From NCBI GenBank assembly GCA_020726505.1, contig JAHLEZ010000033.1, positions 434,001 to 498,000 on the forward strand: a stretch of DNA of 64,000 bases. Direction: 5' to 3'. Every line of letters starts with the position of its first letter. Position 1 is the first letter of the stretch. The notes below the pieces were generated by a model. It was given only the letters and a program-made list of their open reading frames with translations, had not been told where the DNA came from and ran no database searches. A program made the position numbers and the translations under genes. This DNA comes from Leptodontidium sp. MPI-SDFR-AT-0119 (taxonomy: Eukaryota; Ascomycota; Leotiomycetes; Helotiales; Leptodontidiaceae). Of the stretch, positions 1 through 11,941 are shown one piece after another.

Positions 1-60
1 AGCTTTATGCAAGAGCTTTATGCAAGAGATTTATGCAACCAGATATAATATATTCCGTAA

Positions 61-203
61 TATTACGCAAACGGAAGTAATACATTCCTTTAAATAAAGG
101 TATTACGCAAACGGAAGTAATATATTCCTTTAAATAAAGGTAATACGTAAACGGAAATAATACATTCCTTTGAATATTACGCAAACGGAAGTAATACATT
201 CCT
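61..203. repeat. short tandem repeat, about 40-bp unit, 4 copies
   Basis: Units start at 61, 101, 141 and 175; the last two are shortened. Each carries the core ACGCAAACGGAAGTAATAC followed by CATTCCTTTAAATAAAGG or a close variant. The block stands just before the sequence AGTTATATAGACCTAGAAAT, which recurs at 5890 and, inverted, near 53760, so it probably belongs to the end of a dispersed element. Confidence 0.8.
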
Positions 204-3200
204 AAAGAGCGAATACGAGAGCGAATACGAGAGCTCGAAAGTAGTTATATAGACCTAGAAATCCCCTCCTAAACAAAATATCATACATACAAAATATTAC
301 CTTACCTTACACCTAGTATCACCACTTTACAAATTAAATATAATTTCCAAGTATTCTAATTAAGACTTCTTTAAGTTCTTTATAATTATAGAAATTAATA
401 TAATTTTTCTCCACTTAAATAAGTATTTTTGTTAATTCTCCTTAGTCTCAAAGTGATTCCGAGTTATATAAATTATTATAAGGAAATCGTACGAACATCC
501 TATAATCTTATCGTAATAAAAATCTGCTGCTTGTTCTTTTAGTATAATTGAGAATACTAAGTAGTACTAATTACTTGAGATTCTGATCTTTATATAATAA
601 TTAAAGAAGACTTAGAGACAAATATTTAAGATATTGTATTACTCTCTACTGTACTTTTAGTTCTTATTACTATAAACCTTTATTAAGTCTGTTAATAATC
701 GTGAGTTCGGGATAATTATCTGAGACTTATACGATATAGTTAATTCCGGCGGAGAAGTTCTCAAGGTCAATGAATTATCTTCGTATGAATATTATCTTAA
801 TAATCGTTCAACGGTTTCGTGGACTTAATCTTAACTTAGAAGATTATTATTTAAGGCCAAATATAGCGTAGGATTAAAACGTTCATACGTTAAGTAGCGT
901 TATTTAGTTGTTTAACCTTTATTTAGTAATAAAAACCTTACCAGATTTACGTACGAAGTCTAATTAAAACTAACTGTGTTCTCGTTTAAAACGACATAAG
1001 GCAAAGAACTTAAATATTATCTGAACATTTAAGGCTATCGCTAAGTTATTTAAATTAGCTCTAAGAGTGGGTCCTTTACTTCTTGAGTTCGTATAATTAG
1101 AGAATCTCTGAAATTGTTCGAAATAATGTGGGAGGGACGAACCCCAATCTACATAACAAGAGGGTAGCATATAGCGAGCCACCGGAGGAGATTCTAGGCT
1201 CTATAAATAACAGATTAATTAAATTTAAAGATATTACATATTTAGAAAGTACGAATTAGTAAAGGAGGGAAGGGAAAAGGTTTTAATAAATAGAATATAT
1301 CTAATGTTGTGTTTTTAACGTTTTGTAGTTAAGTATTAGCTTCTTATATATGTGAAGGACCAGCGCAGTTATATAATAAAAGAAATCAGGGGCTATCCCC
1401 ACTACATACGTCCCCCCCTTTAAAAACTTTACTCGCCCTTAAGTAATTTATATCAAAAAAAAGTAAACAACTAATTAAAGCGTCTTAAATCGTTAGTAAG
1501 ATGTTATATAGCTAGTGTATATAAAGTCTCGTGATAATTGATTTGTTACCTTTAAAGTAAACAATCGTCTTGCTTAGTACCTTCCTGCCCCCCTACATAA
1601 GGCTAGCTTTTCCCCACCAGCCTTTCAACTTTAACTCTCTAAATATAATAATCTCTCCTTAATACTATTCTCTTCATAAAGTACCTTAATACGTCTCGAT
1701 CTCTTTTCTTCTTCTTTCCATTAATTAAACAATACCTTTTACACCTTTTCTCGTTGTAACACCTCTAAAGAAAGTAAACTTCCCTGCTAAGCTTATGTTA
1801 AGATTAACTTTATTATTACTTTTTTATACTACTAAGGCAAGATCTTTTTCCATTTAAAAACGACCTTAGTTATTATAATTTTAGTATTTTTAAAGGTCTT
1901 TTTACCGCCAACTTCTTTATATTTAATACCTTTAGGATAATAACCTTAATCTTTACTATTAACTTCAATGCGCCATTAGAGCTTAGCATCTTTAACTTTA
2001 CTATTGCCTAATCGTAGAAGTAACGTAGTAAAGAGCTTTTCTTGCTTGCTTGCTTTTTTCTTGCTAAATAGCAACTTTTTTCGCAATACTTACGTTAACT
2101 TATATATAGTCTTCGCTTAGCTTTCCTGTATCTTAATCTTTAAATAACAACTTTAGTATAAAGTCAAGTCGCCTTAACGTGGTAAGTTAATCTTCTACAG
2201 TACTATCTAAGCTCTACTAACTTCTCGTAAACCTTTAAGAAAAGTTCTTCGTTATTAGCCACCTTAGAGGTGCTATCGAAATCGGTTCGTATCTCAGCCT
2301 AAGCGCTCTTAGCTTCAATACTAAAGGTTAATATTATAAAGGTTTCAACGCGTCTTAACTTCGTGAGTTATGCTCCCATCTCTTCTCTTATACTTGATTA
2401 GCCATTTACAGATTATACTAACACCTTTCCTGCGGCGATTTAAGGTCCTGCCACGGTCTTTAATTCTTAACTCGTGTTTTAAGAAGTAATTAAAGTAAAC
2501 TTTAAGACTTTACTTTAATATTATCCAACTAAGTATTAAATAGTTCATCCTCTTCGCAGTACTAATGCTTATATTCTTTTTATAAGTTCAGAAAACGATA
2601 TCCTTTATCTCCTTTAGGCTCGTAAACCTAATAAGAATTATAAACAACTTTATTTAATACCCGCATTAAACTCCACCCCTTAGGCTAAGAACGTGCGTAT
2701 TGTACCGTACTAATCTTCCCTTAGTAATAAGTTACTAAGTAGCTTTCGGGTCCCTCTACAAACGCGTCTACGTGCACTTACACAAGTTACACTACTAAAA
2801 ATAAGTGATATTATTCCGCCAGTTTCTTATTAATTAGTTAGTTAAATAAGGTAAAGGCTAGATTCGCCAATTTCGAAGGTTTATGACAGGAAACCAGAAG
2901 AAGTAAGTAAACTAACGGTCGTAATACGTCGAGTAAGGTTAGGAGGCTACAATAGGTTCTTAGTTCTTAGTGTAGTGAAAATAGCCCCTTCTCTCCTTGA
3001 TAAGTAAGTTACCTTTTGTTGTTAAAGTTAATAAAGGGTCTTTGAAATAGCTGAGTTTTCTGGGGGCAAAAGAGTTTGGTTAACTTAAGTATTATTAAGT
3101 TAGTAGTAACTAAGCATAAGATAGCATACTATGGGGTCCCGTTAATTAGAGTTTTTCTCGAAATAATAGTTCATTCGTGTCTAAAGTCTCTTAATTACTT

Positions 3201-4789
3201 TAGTTCTTTAATAAGGGTTAAAGAACTTATTATTAATCTTAAGGCCGAAGCCTGACTTAACTCTTAGCCGGTTACTTTATAGGTTGTTGGCTTTGTCCCT
3301 ATCTATTCTACCTAACGACACCTCTCGAAATGATATAATAAGCGATGACGAAATATCCATAAGAACACTTAAGGTCGCACCCTTAGCCTTGATTAGTTAT
3401 TAGTACTTATTACTAAACTTAGCTAAAGATCGAGAGTATGAAGTTTTCGTTGCTTTAGTAATATTAATGCGAGCTTAGAATAGAAATACTCTTACTTATA
3501 AGTTTATTATAATTACAAAACTATTATATTATATTTAAAAGTTATTTATAACTTGCAGTCTTTTACTAGTATTTTAAGTGCGAAGTATATTACCTCTTAT
3601 TTACTAGTACTAGTAAACGGTAAGAAAAGTCTTTATTCTTTCAGACTTTCTGATGAGAGGGGACTAAGAGGTATCGACGTATATACAAAAGGGGCCCTAA
3701 CCTAGTAGGCGAGAGACTTTAGATAAAGCTAATTCGGGGTAGTCGATTAATACTTAATCCCTAAAAGGTTCACTAGCTAGGGGTCGTCGGCTAATAATAT
3801 ACTCAGATCTCTAGCACGTGAGGTGGGGTTAGCGTTAGCTATATTATAGTTATTAACTTAAGGTTTTAAAGAGCACGGCTTTAATTCCGAGTGTATTATT
3901 GGCTCTTTATTAGGAGATTTCTTAGACTTTTGCCTACCTTATATAAATTATGTGATCTGCTTACTAGTTCAAGGCTAGTTTATTGATGATGCTCTTGGTG
4001 TTGGCCGATAGTATGCTCCATGGGTTATTGGCTTTGTCCCTAGGAATAATAAACTTGCTTCGTCGTTTTTTTTCTTTTTATTAATTACTGAGAATTAGCG
4101 CCTAGGTATGTTACATTTATATTCTTCGGGGTATTTAGTATATTAGACTTGAATTTCTAGCTTAGGCTATAAGTTTAATTTACTATTTTAAGATCTAGTC
4201 TTGCGAATCGAGCCTAATAACTGGCCCATTTAAACAAAGTTTACTTTTTACTACTTAGAATATCACTAGCTTAATAATAATAGTCTTATTCTAAACTTAT
4301 TATATATTTACATACGGTAGGTAATCTATAAGGGCGCTAATTTCTTATTAAGTTTTGCTTCGAGAGATAAGTGTTCTTATAGCGCGAGGCTAATATTCTC
4401 TTTAACTTACTTAAGGCTACATAGGCTTTTCTTCGTATTTGTTATAATACTAAAGTATCCTAAATCGTAGTTCTTTGGTAATACGAAGTTAATTTGGCGA
4501 TCATTTTGATAATTTTAATATGCGGCAATATATTGTTCTCCCCTTTAAAGACTAAGAATGCGTTTTCGTATTAGCTCCTTAACACCAAAGTATATTTATT
4601 CCAAGTCAAATACTACTTAGTACTTACTGCGCTATTATGTTAATAATTCGGGGATTTTAATTATTATCCCATCGTCCCTAACACGCTATATTATTAGAGT
4701 CGTAGGGTTCTTTAAGAATTCGGGGTCGTTGAGGTGTTGCAAATTAATATTTAGTTTAAGATTCAAAGGGGTTAAATTGTCGTCTTTGC
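204..4789. other. AT-rich RIP-decayed repeat sequence, no gene seen
   Basis: All frames are closed by dense TAA/TAG codons and TA-rich dinucleotides dominate. The stretch lies downstream of, and is probably part of, the minus-strand gypsy remnant recognised at 4790-5330. No intact reading frame, RNA gene or clean terminal repeat was recognised here. Confidence 0.6.
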
Positions 4790-5330
4790 TAAAGGCCTCT
4801 TCCACTTTATTACTATCATTGTAAATAAAGTTATTCCTCTTATAAAAGAGCTTAAGCTTATTACCGGCGAAGGTTTGTCGTAGCCAGGGGCTATCATTAC
4901 CGAGTTTCTTGAGTTTGTAATAACCTTTATTAGTGTAGGTTTTAGCAATCTCGTAGGGACCTAGCCACTTAAAGTCGAGTACTTAGTTTAAGAACATATT
5001 ATTCTCTTGTATTAAGTCTTAGTAAAGGACTAAGTCTTTCTTTTTAAATAGTTTCTTCCGTATGTCGTATTTAAGATTAAAGGCTTCCTTGTTTTCTTAA
5101 CGACGCCGGGTCTTCCTAAAGATAGCCTCATCGATGTGTTCTTATCTCATTTAAAACTGTGTAACCCTAAGCTATAGTAACTTCGATTGGTCACGAACTT
5201 CTTTAGTAAATAATATTCTTTACGTAAGGTTCCTTATTTCGATAGGCAAAATCGCTTCTTTATCGTATATTATATAAAACGGTGTATAATTAGTTGAACT
5301 ATACATAATAATTTTATTAATAAATAATAC
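4790..5330 (-). pseudogene. Ty3/gypsy pol remnant, integrase C-terminal part
   Basis: The minus strand reads as the end of a gypsy polyprotein with many stops. Near 5290-5220 there is a segment like the integrase stretch 'PFYxxYGKEAILPIE'. At about 4978-4850 comes LDFKWLGPYEIAKTYTNKGY and then a part ending TFAGNKLK. The family uses this region to bind and join element DNA to the host chromosome. Nearly all stops can be read as former CAA, CAG or TGG codons, consistent with RIP. Exact domain limits are uncertain, and the rest of pol is too decayed to delimit. Confidence 0.6.
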
Positions 5331-5585
5331 TATGAAAAAGTTATTAGTCTAACGCCTTTTTATTTTTAATAAAGCATTTTTAATAGGTCCGTGGCTTCGT
5401 TTGATCATTTCGTTAACTTTAGCGTTATATACTAAGATCTTAATTTGCTCGACTTCCATTTTATTAAGTAGTTCTAGTACTTCCCTTATATTTTTAATTC
5501 CTTTATTTATAATAAGTTTTTAAAACAATTTATAATAGCAAATAATATCTTCCTAAATAAAAATAGCGATGTATTTATAAAGATT

Positions 5586-5945
5586 ATAATATAACTACCT
5601 CGCTTATATACTCAACAAAACCTATTTTAGGCCTAATCGGCCGGAAATAGCTTAAAACAAGCCACATACGTCTGATACAAAGCTCTGACGTCCACAGGTT
5701 ACAGCCATGAAATCCAAGGCTTCTGATACACGGCTTTCCTAGGCTAAAACAGTGGTTGTACGAAGCTCCGGGCTCTGCGTCTCAAACTACCGGAAAGCAA
5801 CTGTATTTGGTAAAGACTCGTTTGAGCTCGTTTGAGCTTACATTTACCTAATTCAGTTACCTAAGCGAATACACACGTGATAAGCTAGAGTAGTTATATA
5901 GACCTAGAAATCCCCTTTACAATAGAATCATCATTCACACCATCA
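5586..5945 (+). repeat. dispersed repeat of about 360 bp, copy A
   Basis: This stretch recurs in inverted orientation at about 53735-54105. Shared blocks include ATAACTACCTCGCTTA at the left, CCGGAAATAGCTTAAAACAA in the middle and GTTATATAGACCTAGAAAT at the right. Differences between copies are mostly C/T and G/A. The TATA-like GTTATATAGACC near the right end, also present at 240, suggests an LTR or a short non-autonomous element. No coding capacity was seen. Confidence 0.65.
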
Positions 5946-6039
5946 TTCTCTATTTCACAGTATAAAGGTTTATAACGTCTTTCTAACTAATAAGCTACGT
6001 AAAGATCCTAATAATCCCTTGCTGAGCTAAGTACAGAAT

Positions 6040-6330
6040 ACCCCCCTGCTAATTAATATTACTAGCGACGACAAATAAGAACTAGAAGAAGTACTTGCTT
6101 ATTATAAGAAGGGCAAGACTTTATCTTATTATGTTACTTAGCTTAATTAAGACGGTAACCTAGACTAGTACAACGCTTCTAACCTTAAGTATACTCTGTA
6201 TAAAGTTAAGGACTTCTACTTTAATTACCCCGAGTAGGCAGGACCCCTTACTAAGCTACCCGAATAGATTAAAGCGTGTGAAGATAGTATTAACGATTGC
6301 GATAACCTCGATAGCAATAGAGAAATGGAC
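6040..6330 (+). pseudogene. Ty3/gypsy pol C-terminus with chromodomain (RIP-decayed)
   Basis: The plus strand reads, with several stops, as INITSDDK, then ELEEVLAYYKKGKTLSYYV, then NASNLKYTLYKVKDFYFNYP. This is the chromodomain tail typical of fungal gypsy (chromovirus-type) integrases, which steers integration to certain chromatin. It ends shortly before a G tract and an LTR at 6396, the expected order pol - polypurine tract - 3' LTR. The same chromodomain is seen on the minus strand at 54830-55330 beside a related LTR. Confidence 0.75.
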
Positions 6331-6359
6331 TAACGCTCGAGGACGAGCTTTTTTAGGAA

Positions 6360-6392
6360 GGGGGGGGGGGGGGGGGGGGGGGGTGGGGGGGG
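6360..6392 (+). other. polypurine tract turned into a poly-G run (24 G, T, 8 G)
   Basis: The run spans 24 G, one T at 6384 and 8 more G, then TAA and the LTR start TGTGAC at 6396. The related minus-strand element has an ordinary tract in the same place (54816-54835, CCGGAGGGGGAGGTAA on its own strand). So this is the primer site for plus-strand DNA synthesis of the retrotransposon, expanded by slippage or by assembly error. Confidence 0.75.
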
Positions 6393-6395
6393 TAA

Positions 6396-6631
6396 TGTGA
6401 CAGTTAAGAGCGCTTAAAGCCTTATTTCCGGTATACTAGCTAACCGAGCCTTATCGAGATTAATTGGCCTTATAGCGCTCTCCCTTTTTATATATAGAGC
6501 TCTTCTCTCCTTACCTTCTTTCCTACTTAGTTATAGATTCTAAGTTGAAGCTTAGTATCGTTATATGTCCTGTGTTAATATGTGAGGCGTCAGTTACACG
6601 TGATTGCCGTCTTTCTAGGGCAAGCGTCACA
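6396..6631 (+). repeat. gypsy 3' LTR, 236 bp, RIP-mutated
   Basis: It starts TGTGACAGTTAAGAG and ends GGGCAAGCGTCACA, so it has TG...CA ends within a short inverted repeat. It matches the solo LTR at 51396-51632 and the inverted LTR at 54569-54815 along its whole length, with mainly transition differences. It follows the chromodomain and polypurine tract, which makes it the 3' LTR of a plus-strand element. A TATA-like TTTATATATAGAG lies in its middle. Confidence 0.85.
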
Positions 6632-7870
6632 ATTAGTTATAAAAATATTAATACCTCAAAATCGCTGTTTTTAATGTAAAAAGGTGGGCGGAATAAGGGT
6701 GCTCGACGTTACTTAATACGTCTTGCGCTTAAGATACTTAAAAAGGCATAGTCGTAAAGTGTTAATCTTTTATTCGTCATTTTAATTCTAATCTCCTACT
6801 TCGCTAAGCGTTACTTTAAAGGAAATTAAGAACTTGTAAAAGCTACTAGTTTGATTTAGCTTACAAAGCTTCGTATTTGCACGTTATATCTTATTTTCGA
6901 CTCTATTATGCTTATTAAGCTAATTTAAGATTATATAATAATCGTATATAAAAGTAAGGTTTACGTATTTAAAAAGCTTTAAGCAAAGAGCAACCAAATC
7001 TAAATCGAGCCGTAAGTAAACAAAGGCAAATTAAGCTTGGGTATTACTAATTGCTTTGTTATTAACGCCTAATATAAGCTAAAGTTGCGCTAATTAAGTG
7101 TCGTAATAAAATTGTTTATTATTAAATTTCGAAGGGTTTGGGAACTAACGCTTAAGCCTCTTCTAAGTTTCGAATCGATTTCGGATTTAATCTTAAAAAG
7201 TAGTTACGTTTTTACGAAGGTTTATAATAGTGGTAGAAAAAGCCTTGATTTAAGATTCTCTATGAGCGAGCTTATTAGTAAATTACTGGCGGAGAGCTTA
7301 TAATTATTATTAGAAATTTATAATTAAAAAAAGAATTAAGGAGAAAGGTTTGATTTCAAAGTATTATATAATACTAGAGATAACGGATTAGATATAGTAA
7401 TATAACGGGCCAAATACGGAGAAACCGTATACAAGTAGAAATGCGTATAAAAAGTGAAGATAAGCAAGTAATATTAACGATAAAATTAACTACTTTAATC
7501 TTATTAAGTAATAAAATAATAACGGTAATAGTAGCAATAAATACTTTAAACGTATATAAAAGAGTTTTTGTATAATATAATAACATAAGGGGACTTAGTA
7601 CGTAAAAAATAAACTTAATACTTAGAATATAAAAACTATAAAACCACTTTACGAGAGGAAGCATATATATAAGGAGTCGAAGAAGAGTCGGACCTATTCT
7701 GGACCCTTAACCTTAGCCGAGTATACCTATCATTACAAATTAGATCTTTAAAAGTAATACGCTTTTTAAAGTTTTACTTTTGACTAAAAATAACTTTAGT
7801 AGCGAATTTCTTATTAAATAATAATAATTTTTAAGTACTTAAAGAAGAAATAATCATAATATTAAGGACA
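6632..7870. other. AT-rich sequence, no gene seen; LTR relic at 7610-7740
   Basis: No supportable gene. Within it, about 7610-7740 resembles the LTR at 38566-38737: both contain ACTTAGAATA, then a CATATATA box, GGAGTC, GAGTCGGACCT and TAGCCGA in the same order and spacing, with C-to-T changes here. This is therefore a decayed LTR end of the same family. The remainder is RIP-like sequence of unknown origin. Confidence 0.55.
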
Positions 7871-8299
7871 TTCGCGATAAAGTGTAGGTGGATGCAGCAT
7901 AACGTGAGGTGTGATGGGTGTTATGCCGCTGAAACTTCGGCATCTTCAGGGCTTTGTCATGCCGGAGGTTTTGCCTGACTGGCGGGCTCACGAATCTGTT
8001 AAGGTTGCCTCGTTACCCCTTCGCCGCCGGGAGGTTCAGTAAGCAGCTTACTTATTCTGACCGTCACCGTCGTGGAGAAAGAATTCCGGCGAGTTTTCTG
8101 AGTCCGCTTTGCAAACTATCGTCTGTAAATCAATGCCCGGAATGGATGGAATGGATGGGATGCGTCTTTATCGCGAGGTGGGGGAACTTTGGAAGGAAAC
8201 CTGGACCTGTTCATGAGAAACACATCCACTGTGAGGCTTTCAAGCTCATCACCGCTAAAATGTATCATTATAGAACCCGGAAATAATGTGCAAAAGACT
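7871..8299. other. edge of GC-balanced island, no gene seen
   Basis: Base composition changes abruptly here from AT-rich to balanced, marking the left border of the gene island. Open frames of 80-110 codons exist on both strands but overlap each other and show no recognisable protein features. The segment directly downstream of the stop at 8300 probably contains the 3' untranslated region of the large minus-strand gene. Confidence 0.5.
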
Positions 8300-11200
8300 T
8301 CAGCACATGCTAGGCACAGCCACCAGACAGCTTGATCGCAAAATCCTTTGCCGCCCAAGGTCTCCTCCCAACGGATCCGAGACGCGATCCTTCTGATCGT
8401 ACAGCTCCACAGCTATGGCACTTAGCGGCGTATTCAATTTCAACCCGTACGACTTCAACACATCGTTGATCACCGCTCGTTGAAATACCGCTCTCGGCTG
8501 AAGCTCGCCAATATCGCTATTGCCAGAAACTCGCACTGCCTGAGCGCCCACCCTCGCGATCAACAGATTCCTCTTCTCGCCACTGCCATCAATCTGCGCC
8601 GCTTGCGCATACAGCAGGAACCAGACCCTAGTATTGGGCTGTTTCAGGACCAACGGCCTCCCGTTTTGCACCGGCTGCGCAAATTGTGAGGAGACCCTGA
8701 TCGAGGTGTGGTCGACACTGAGGCTGCAGGGCAGTTCTGGCATTGGGTGTTGAACTCCGGTGACTCTCAATGGGGGCCCAAATCGGCCCTGAGCTGTGGA
8801 CCAACGAGGGTGATTTTCATCGTGCCAATGGCCGACGCGAAGTTCGTATGTCCAAAACCCCAATAGCTCTAGGCTATCAGGTGTCAAGCCAGGTGGGAGG
8901 GGAACACCCCAATGTAGAGGTGAGCTTGTTGCGACCAGTGGTTGCATAGCATCAAGGCCCGCTGGATCGAAAGTCTGTTGAGGCACAATGCGTCGCAAGG
9001 GCTCCGGATCCAGCGGTATCGGTGGCTCTTGCGATTCTTCTGTGGAAAAACTCTGGTACTGAGTGCCTAATAGCAGTGGATCTGAAGCGTACTTGAGGAC
9101 GCGGCAGAAATAGCGATCTTGGGGATCTTCTAAAGGCGACGCAAATTCTAGCCAGAGCATCTTCGTCCGCACAACTGTGTTTGAGTAGCCCTCGTCATGA
9201 ATGTATGGAGTCATTGCTACTCCGGCCGATGCGATTTTAGTGAGCTGAGCAGGTGGAGTGGTGATAGGGAGGTCGATTGACAGGCTCATTGTAGAGGGGC
9301 TTGTCTCGACCGCCCCTAGGTATCTGGTTTCAACCGTGTACTCGAGGTGCATCTCCTCTGGCTTATTCCCTAGCATTGGCTTGGCATCAATTACGTCGAA
9401 CACCACAATGTAAGTACTGGATCTCTCAGGTGCTGATCCTGCAAACGCGTCCTCATTTGCATTATGGCCAAGTCCGAATACTGCAACCTCCTTGCCATCC
9501 CTGCTGACCCGAATTCCGTCTACTGGGAAACCATCCCAGGACCAGTCTCTCTCCATGGTAAGGCGAATTGCAACAATCCATTGCGATGCCAAACTTGCTT
9601 GGGATGCAAAGGTCAGACTAGCCCTATCTGGGCCTAAGACGTGCATGATCGTGCTCCCACATGCGAAGACGACTCTTTTACCCGGCGAAGCCCTCAGACT
9701 GCTATCTTTACTTCGAAGACCAAGCGCAGCAGCGAGTTGAGAAGTAGTATTGCTGCTTGGCTGTAAGAAGAAGCCGTTGATAGTGTAACTGGGATTGTTG
9801 TCGTCGAATAGCTTGGCCTCTTCGACACCGTTTCTACGTAGAGTAACGACAATTTGTGGACCACGTCGAACATCTTCTGCACCGAAATACACGTTCTCTG
9901 AATCTGTCTCCTCGTGGCATAGAGCCCCAATCCGAAGTTTGATAGTACGCGCTCTGGGTAGCCTTAGACTCGTCGTTGATGTTCTCCATGCCTCATCTGG
10001 GGGATTCCAAACATCAGCACAATCTACCCATTTCAATGGTATCTTTGCACCGTCTTTTAGATCAACTGGCAACGATCTCGTTGTGGTGTAAAGCTCCATG
10101 AATGAGCCTTCTTTTGCCAATGGGTCTTGTGTCAAAGTCTGCACTAATACTGTGATCTCAACTCGATCAACGTCCGGATCTGAAAGCGCTGGTTCAATCA
10201 CTCGATCTGCGTTTGTTGGAGGAGCCGCAGCGACTGAGTCGGCTATAGCTAACAATTCTGTGAGAGCGTCTCTGCCGTTGTACGTGTATCCCGCAAAAAC
10301 TACCCCTGGGTAGAACATTACTGGGCGCTTTACTTCGATAAAATCGACCACCGTTTCGCTTCCAGGTTCATTCTTTAGAATTGGAACATTGCTTACGAGC
10401 TGTGGAGTCAGAGGCTTGATCCATCGGCGAAATGGGATTCGTGCTATAGGACTATGTCCGAGATGACCAGTCGCAGATTGAAGCGTTAGTCCGCCGCCAG
10501 TATGATCCATCAGGCGAACTCTGAATTCATAGTTTCGGCCATATCGTAGTTGCATAGCTGGGTCAACATAACCCGTTTGGGGGAACTGGGGTGGTGGTGC
10601 ATTGTTGGACGGCTTGTACCTTCCAAGCAGCTTCATTGCTATCTCGTTGTTTCCCACGAGAGATGCCTGTGTCCAATTTGTGAAATACATTGGCATCCAA
10701 TAACTGCGGTCTTCGACGACATCCATTGGGGTTGATGGGTGGACCCCTACACCTAGCTCGCTAGTGATATGCCCAAAAGACTTAGTTCCGACCCCGAACT
10801 CGCCTTTGGCATTGTTTAACGAGATCCATTCTCCCGAAGGAATACTTTCTCGAACATCCACACGGTATCCGTGGATTCCGAGTGGGAATTGGTCATAACC
10901 CGCTTTCAGCGGATCCGGATTCAGCTGTCGATCTGCCCAGATAGTGACTTGCTCGTCATCCCAGCCAATTCTGATGCCCAGATCTTTGGCAGGTCTAGCA
11001 CTGCTGGGTTTCTCACTGATAAAGGCCATACTCTGAGGCTGAACGCAATGGACAGCCTTTGCCCATCCATCGGTATAGTCCTCCGCTTCGCGAAACATTT
11101 GGTCGTATGAGTTGCCGGGCACATGTGGTAAGTGAGATGGATTGTTATCACTTAGGACTGGGAACAACAGAGGAGTGAACAAGTCGGCCGATTTCTCCAA

Positions 11201-11941
11201 GGGAGGAATTCTTGCCGCAAATGTTTTCAATGGAGAAGCATCGCTAACACCGATAGTGGCTGCAGTCTCATGATCCAGTTCGAGCCAGAGATATCCTCCT
11301 TCGACTAGTGTCTCGGGTGCAATTGGGATTGTACGAGCACGAATGAATCCAGCCGTTGTTGCAAAATCTGGGATCCTCAAGATCGACGCAATGAGCTCGC
11401 CCCAAGAAGGCTTGAACGCTACTGGATCGGGTTTCTTATAAGGTTTGGGCCGTACTTGTTTCATTGCGCACGAGTACTCGTTGTCTGTCGTGAACATGCT
11501 CCCTCCGCCAGGCGTGTAACCAGTTGCCTGGCGATACGAAGCGGGGAGGTGTTTGCGGACAGACTTTGGTTGAATTTCGTTAACGTTATCCTGAGGCCGC
11601 GCTCTTTGGGGGCTGCGGTTGATAATGCTGCCAAAGGTCTCTACTAGAGATTTGAACACCGAAATGAATGTCGACTCTGGAGTGAGAGTGATGCTTTGGA
11701 CGGCAGTCCCGCTACCGACTATGGGCAAGCCAGAAGAGAAACTTGGTGATATTCGGACATTGAACTTCAGCTCTGCATTTGGAAAGAAGGCTTTGGATTC
11801 AAGATCGTTCGGGACGAAGGGAACGATGAATGAGTCCCGAGGCACAATTAGGATTCGTAATGAGAGCTCTTTCGAGGAAGCATCCCAATGCTGAAGGAAA
11901 GGAAGCACTACGGCCTTGACAGGATCAGGCTCGCCAGACAT
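8300..11941 (-). CDS. large intronless protein of unrecognised family, 1213 aa
   Basis: I do not recognise this protein. The frame is open for over 3.6 kb without an intron, long for a fungal gene. The first ATG is at 11941 (MSGEPDPV); the frame continues a few codons upstream without another ATG. There is no signal peptide or transmembrane segment at the N-terminus. The sequence is rich in alternating hydrophobic and polar stretches typical of beta-strand proteins. One part near residues 440-470 (LRYGRNYEFRVRLMD) resembles the F strand of a fibronectin-III or Ig-like fold. Proline-rich linkers such as NAPPPQFPQTGYVDP separate the parts. It is divergent from the equally large gene at 12514, with 572 bp between starts, which suggests co-regulation. 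Absence of introns and isolation among transposons fit acquisition from another organism, but that is inference. Confidence 0.85.
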   Translation of the reverse strand: MSGEPDPVKAVVLPFLQHWDASSKELSLRILIVPRDSFIVPFVPNDLESKAFFPNAELKFNVRISPSFSSGLPIVGSGTAVQSITLTPESTFISVFKSLVETFGSIINRSPQRARPQDNVNEIQPKSVRKHLPASYRQATGYTPGGGSMFTTDNEYSCAMKQVRPKPYKKPDPVAFKPSWGELIASILRIPDFATTAGFIRARTIPIAPETLVEGGYLWLELDHETAATIGVSDASPLKTFAARIPPLEKSADLFTPLLFPVLSDNNPSHLPHVPGNSYDQMFREAEDYTDGWAKAVHCVQPQSMAFISEKPSSARPAKDLGIRIGWDDEQVTIWADRQLNPDPLKAGYDQFPLGIHGYRVDVRESIPSGEWISLNNAKGEFGVGTKSFGHITSELGVGVHPSTPMDVVEDRSYWMPMYFTNWTQASLVGNNEIAMKLLGRYKPSNNAPPPQFPQTGYVDPAMQLRYGRNYEFRVRLMDHTGGGLTLQSATGHLGHSPIARIPFRRWIKPLTPQLVSNVPILKNEPGSETVVDFIEVKRPVMFYPGVVFAGYTYNGRDALTELLAIADSVAAAPPTNADRVIEPALSDPDVDRVEITVLVQTLTQDPLAKEGSFMELYTTTRSLPVDLKDGAKIPLKWVDCADVWNPPDEAWRTSTTSLRLPRARTIKLRIGALCHEETDSENVYFGAEDVRRGPQIVVTLRRNGVEEAKLFDDNNPSYTINGFFLQPSSNTTSQLAAALGLRSKDSSLRASPGKRVVFACGSTIMHVLGPDRASLTFASQASLASQWIVAIRLTMERDWSWDGFPVDGIRVSRDGKEVAVFGLGHNANEDAFAGSAPERSSTYIVVFDVIDAKPMLGNKPEEMHLEYTVETRYLGAVETSPSTMSLSIDLPITTPPAQLTKIASAGVAMTPYIHDEGYSNTVVRTKMLWLEFASPLEDPQDRYFCRVLKYASDPLLLGTQYQSFSTEESQEPPIPLDPEPLRRIVPQQTFDPAGLDAMQPLVATSSPLHWGVPLPPGLTPDSLELLGFWTYELRVGHWHDENHPRWSTAQGRFGPPLRVTGVQHPMPELPCSLSVDHTSIRVSSQFAQPVQNGRPLVLKQPNTRVWFLLYAQAAQIDGSGEKRNLLIARVGAQAVRVSGNSDIGELQPRAVFQRAVINDVLKSYGLKLNTPLSAIAVELYDQKDRVSDPLGGDLGRQRILRSSCLVAVPSMC

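Noticed and set aside
7374..7664. Minus-strand 96-codon frame rich in Ile, Leu and Phe, resembling a membrane protein
   Set aside because: It is an AT-rich composition effect, and part of it overlaps an LTR relic at 7610-7740.
7954..8358. Two overlapping open frames of 80-110 codons downstream of the 1213-aa gene
   Set aside because: They overlap on opposite strands, lack recognisable features and lie in the expected 3' untranslated region.
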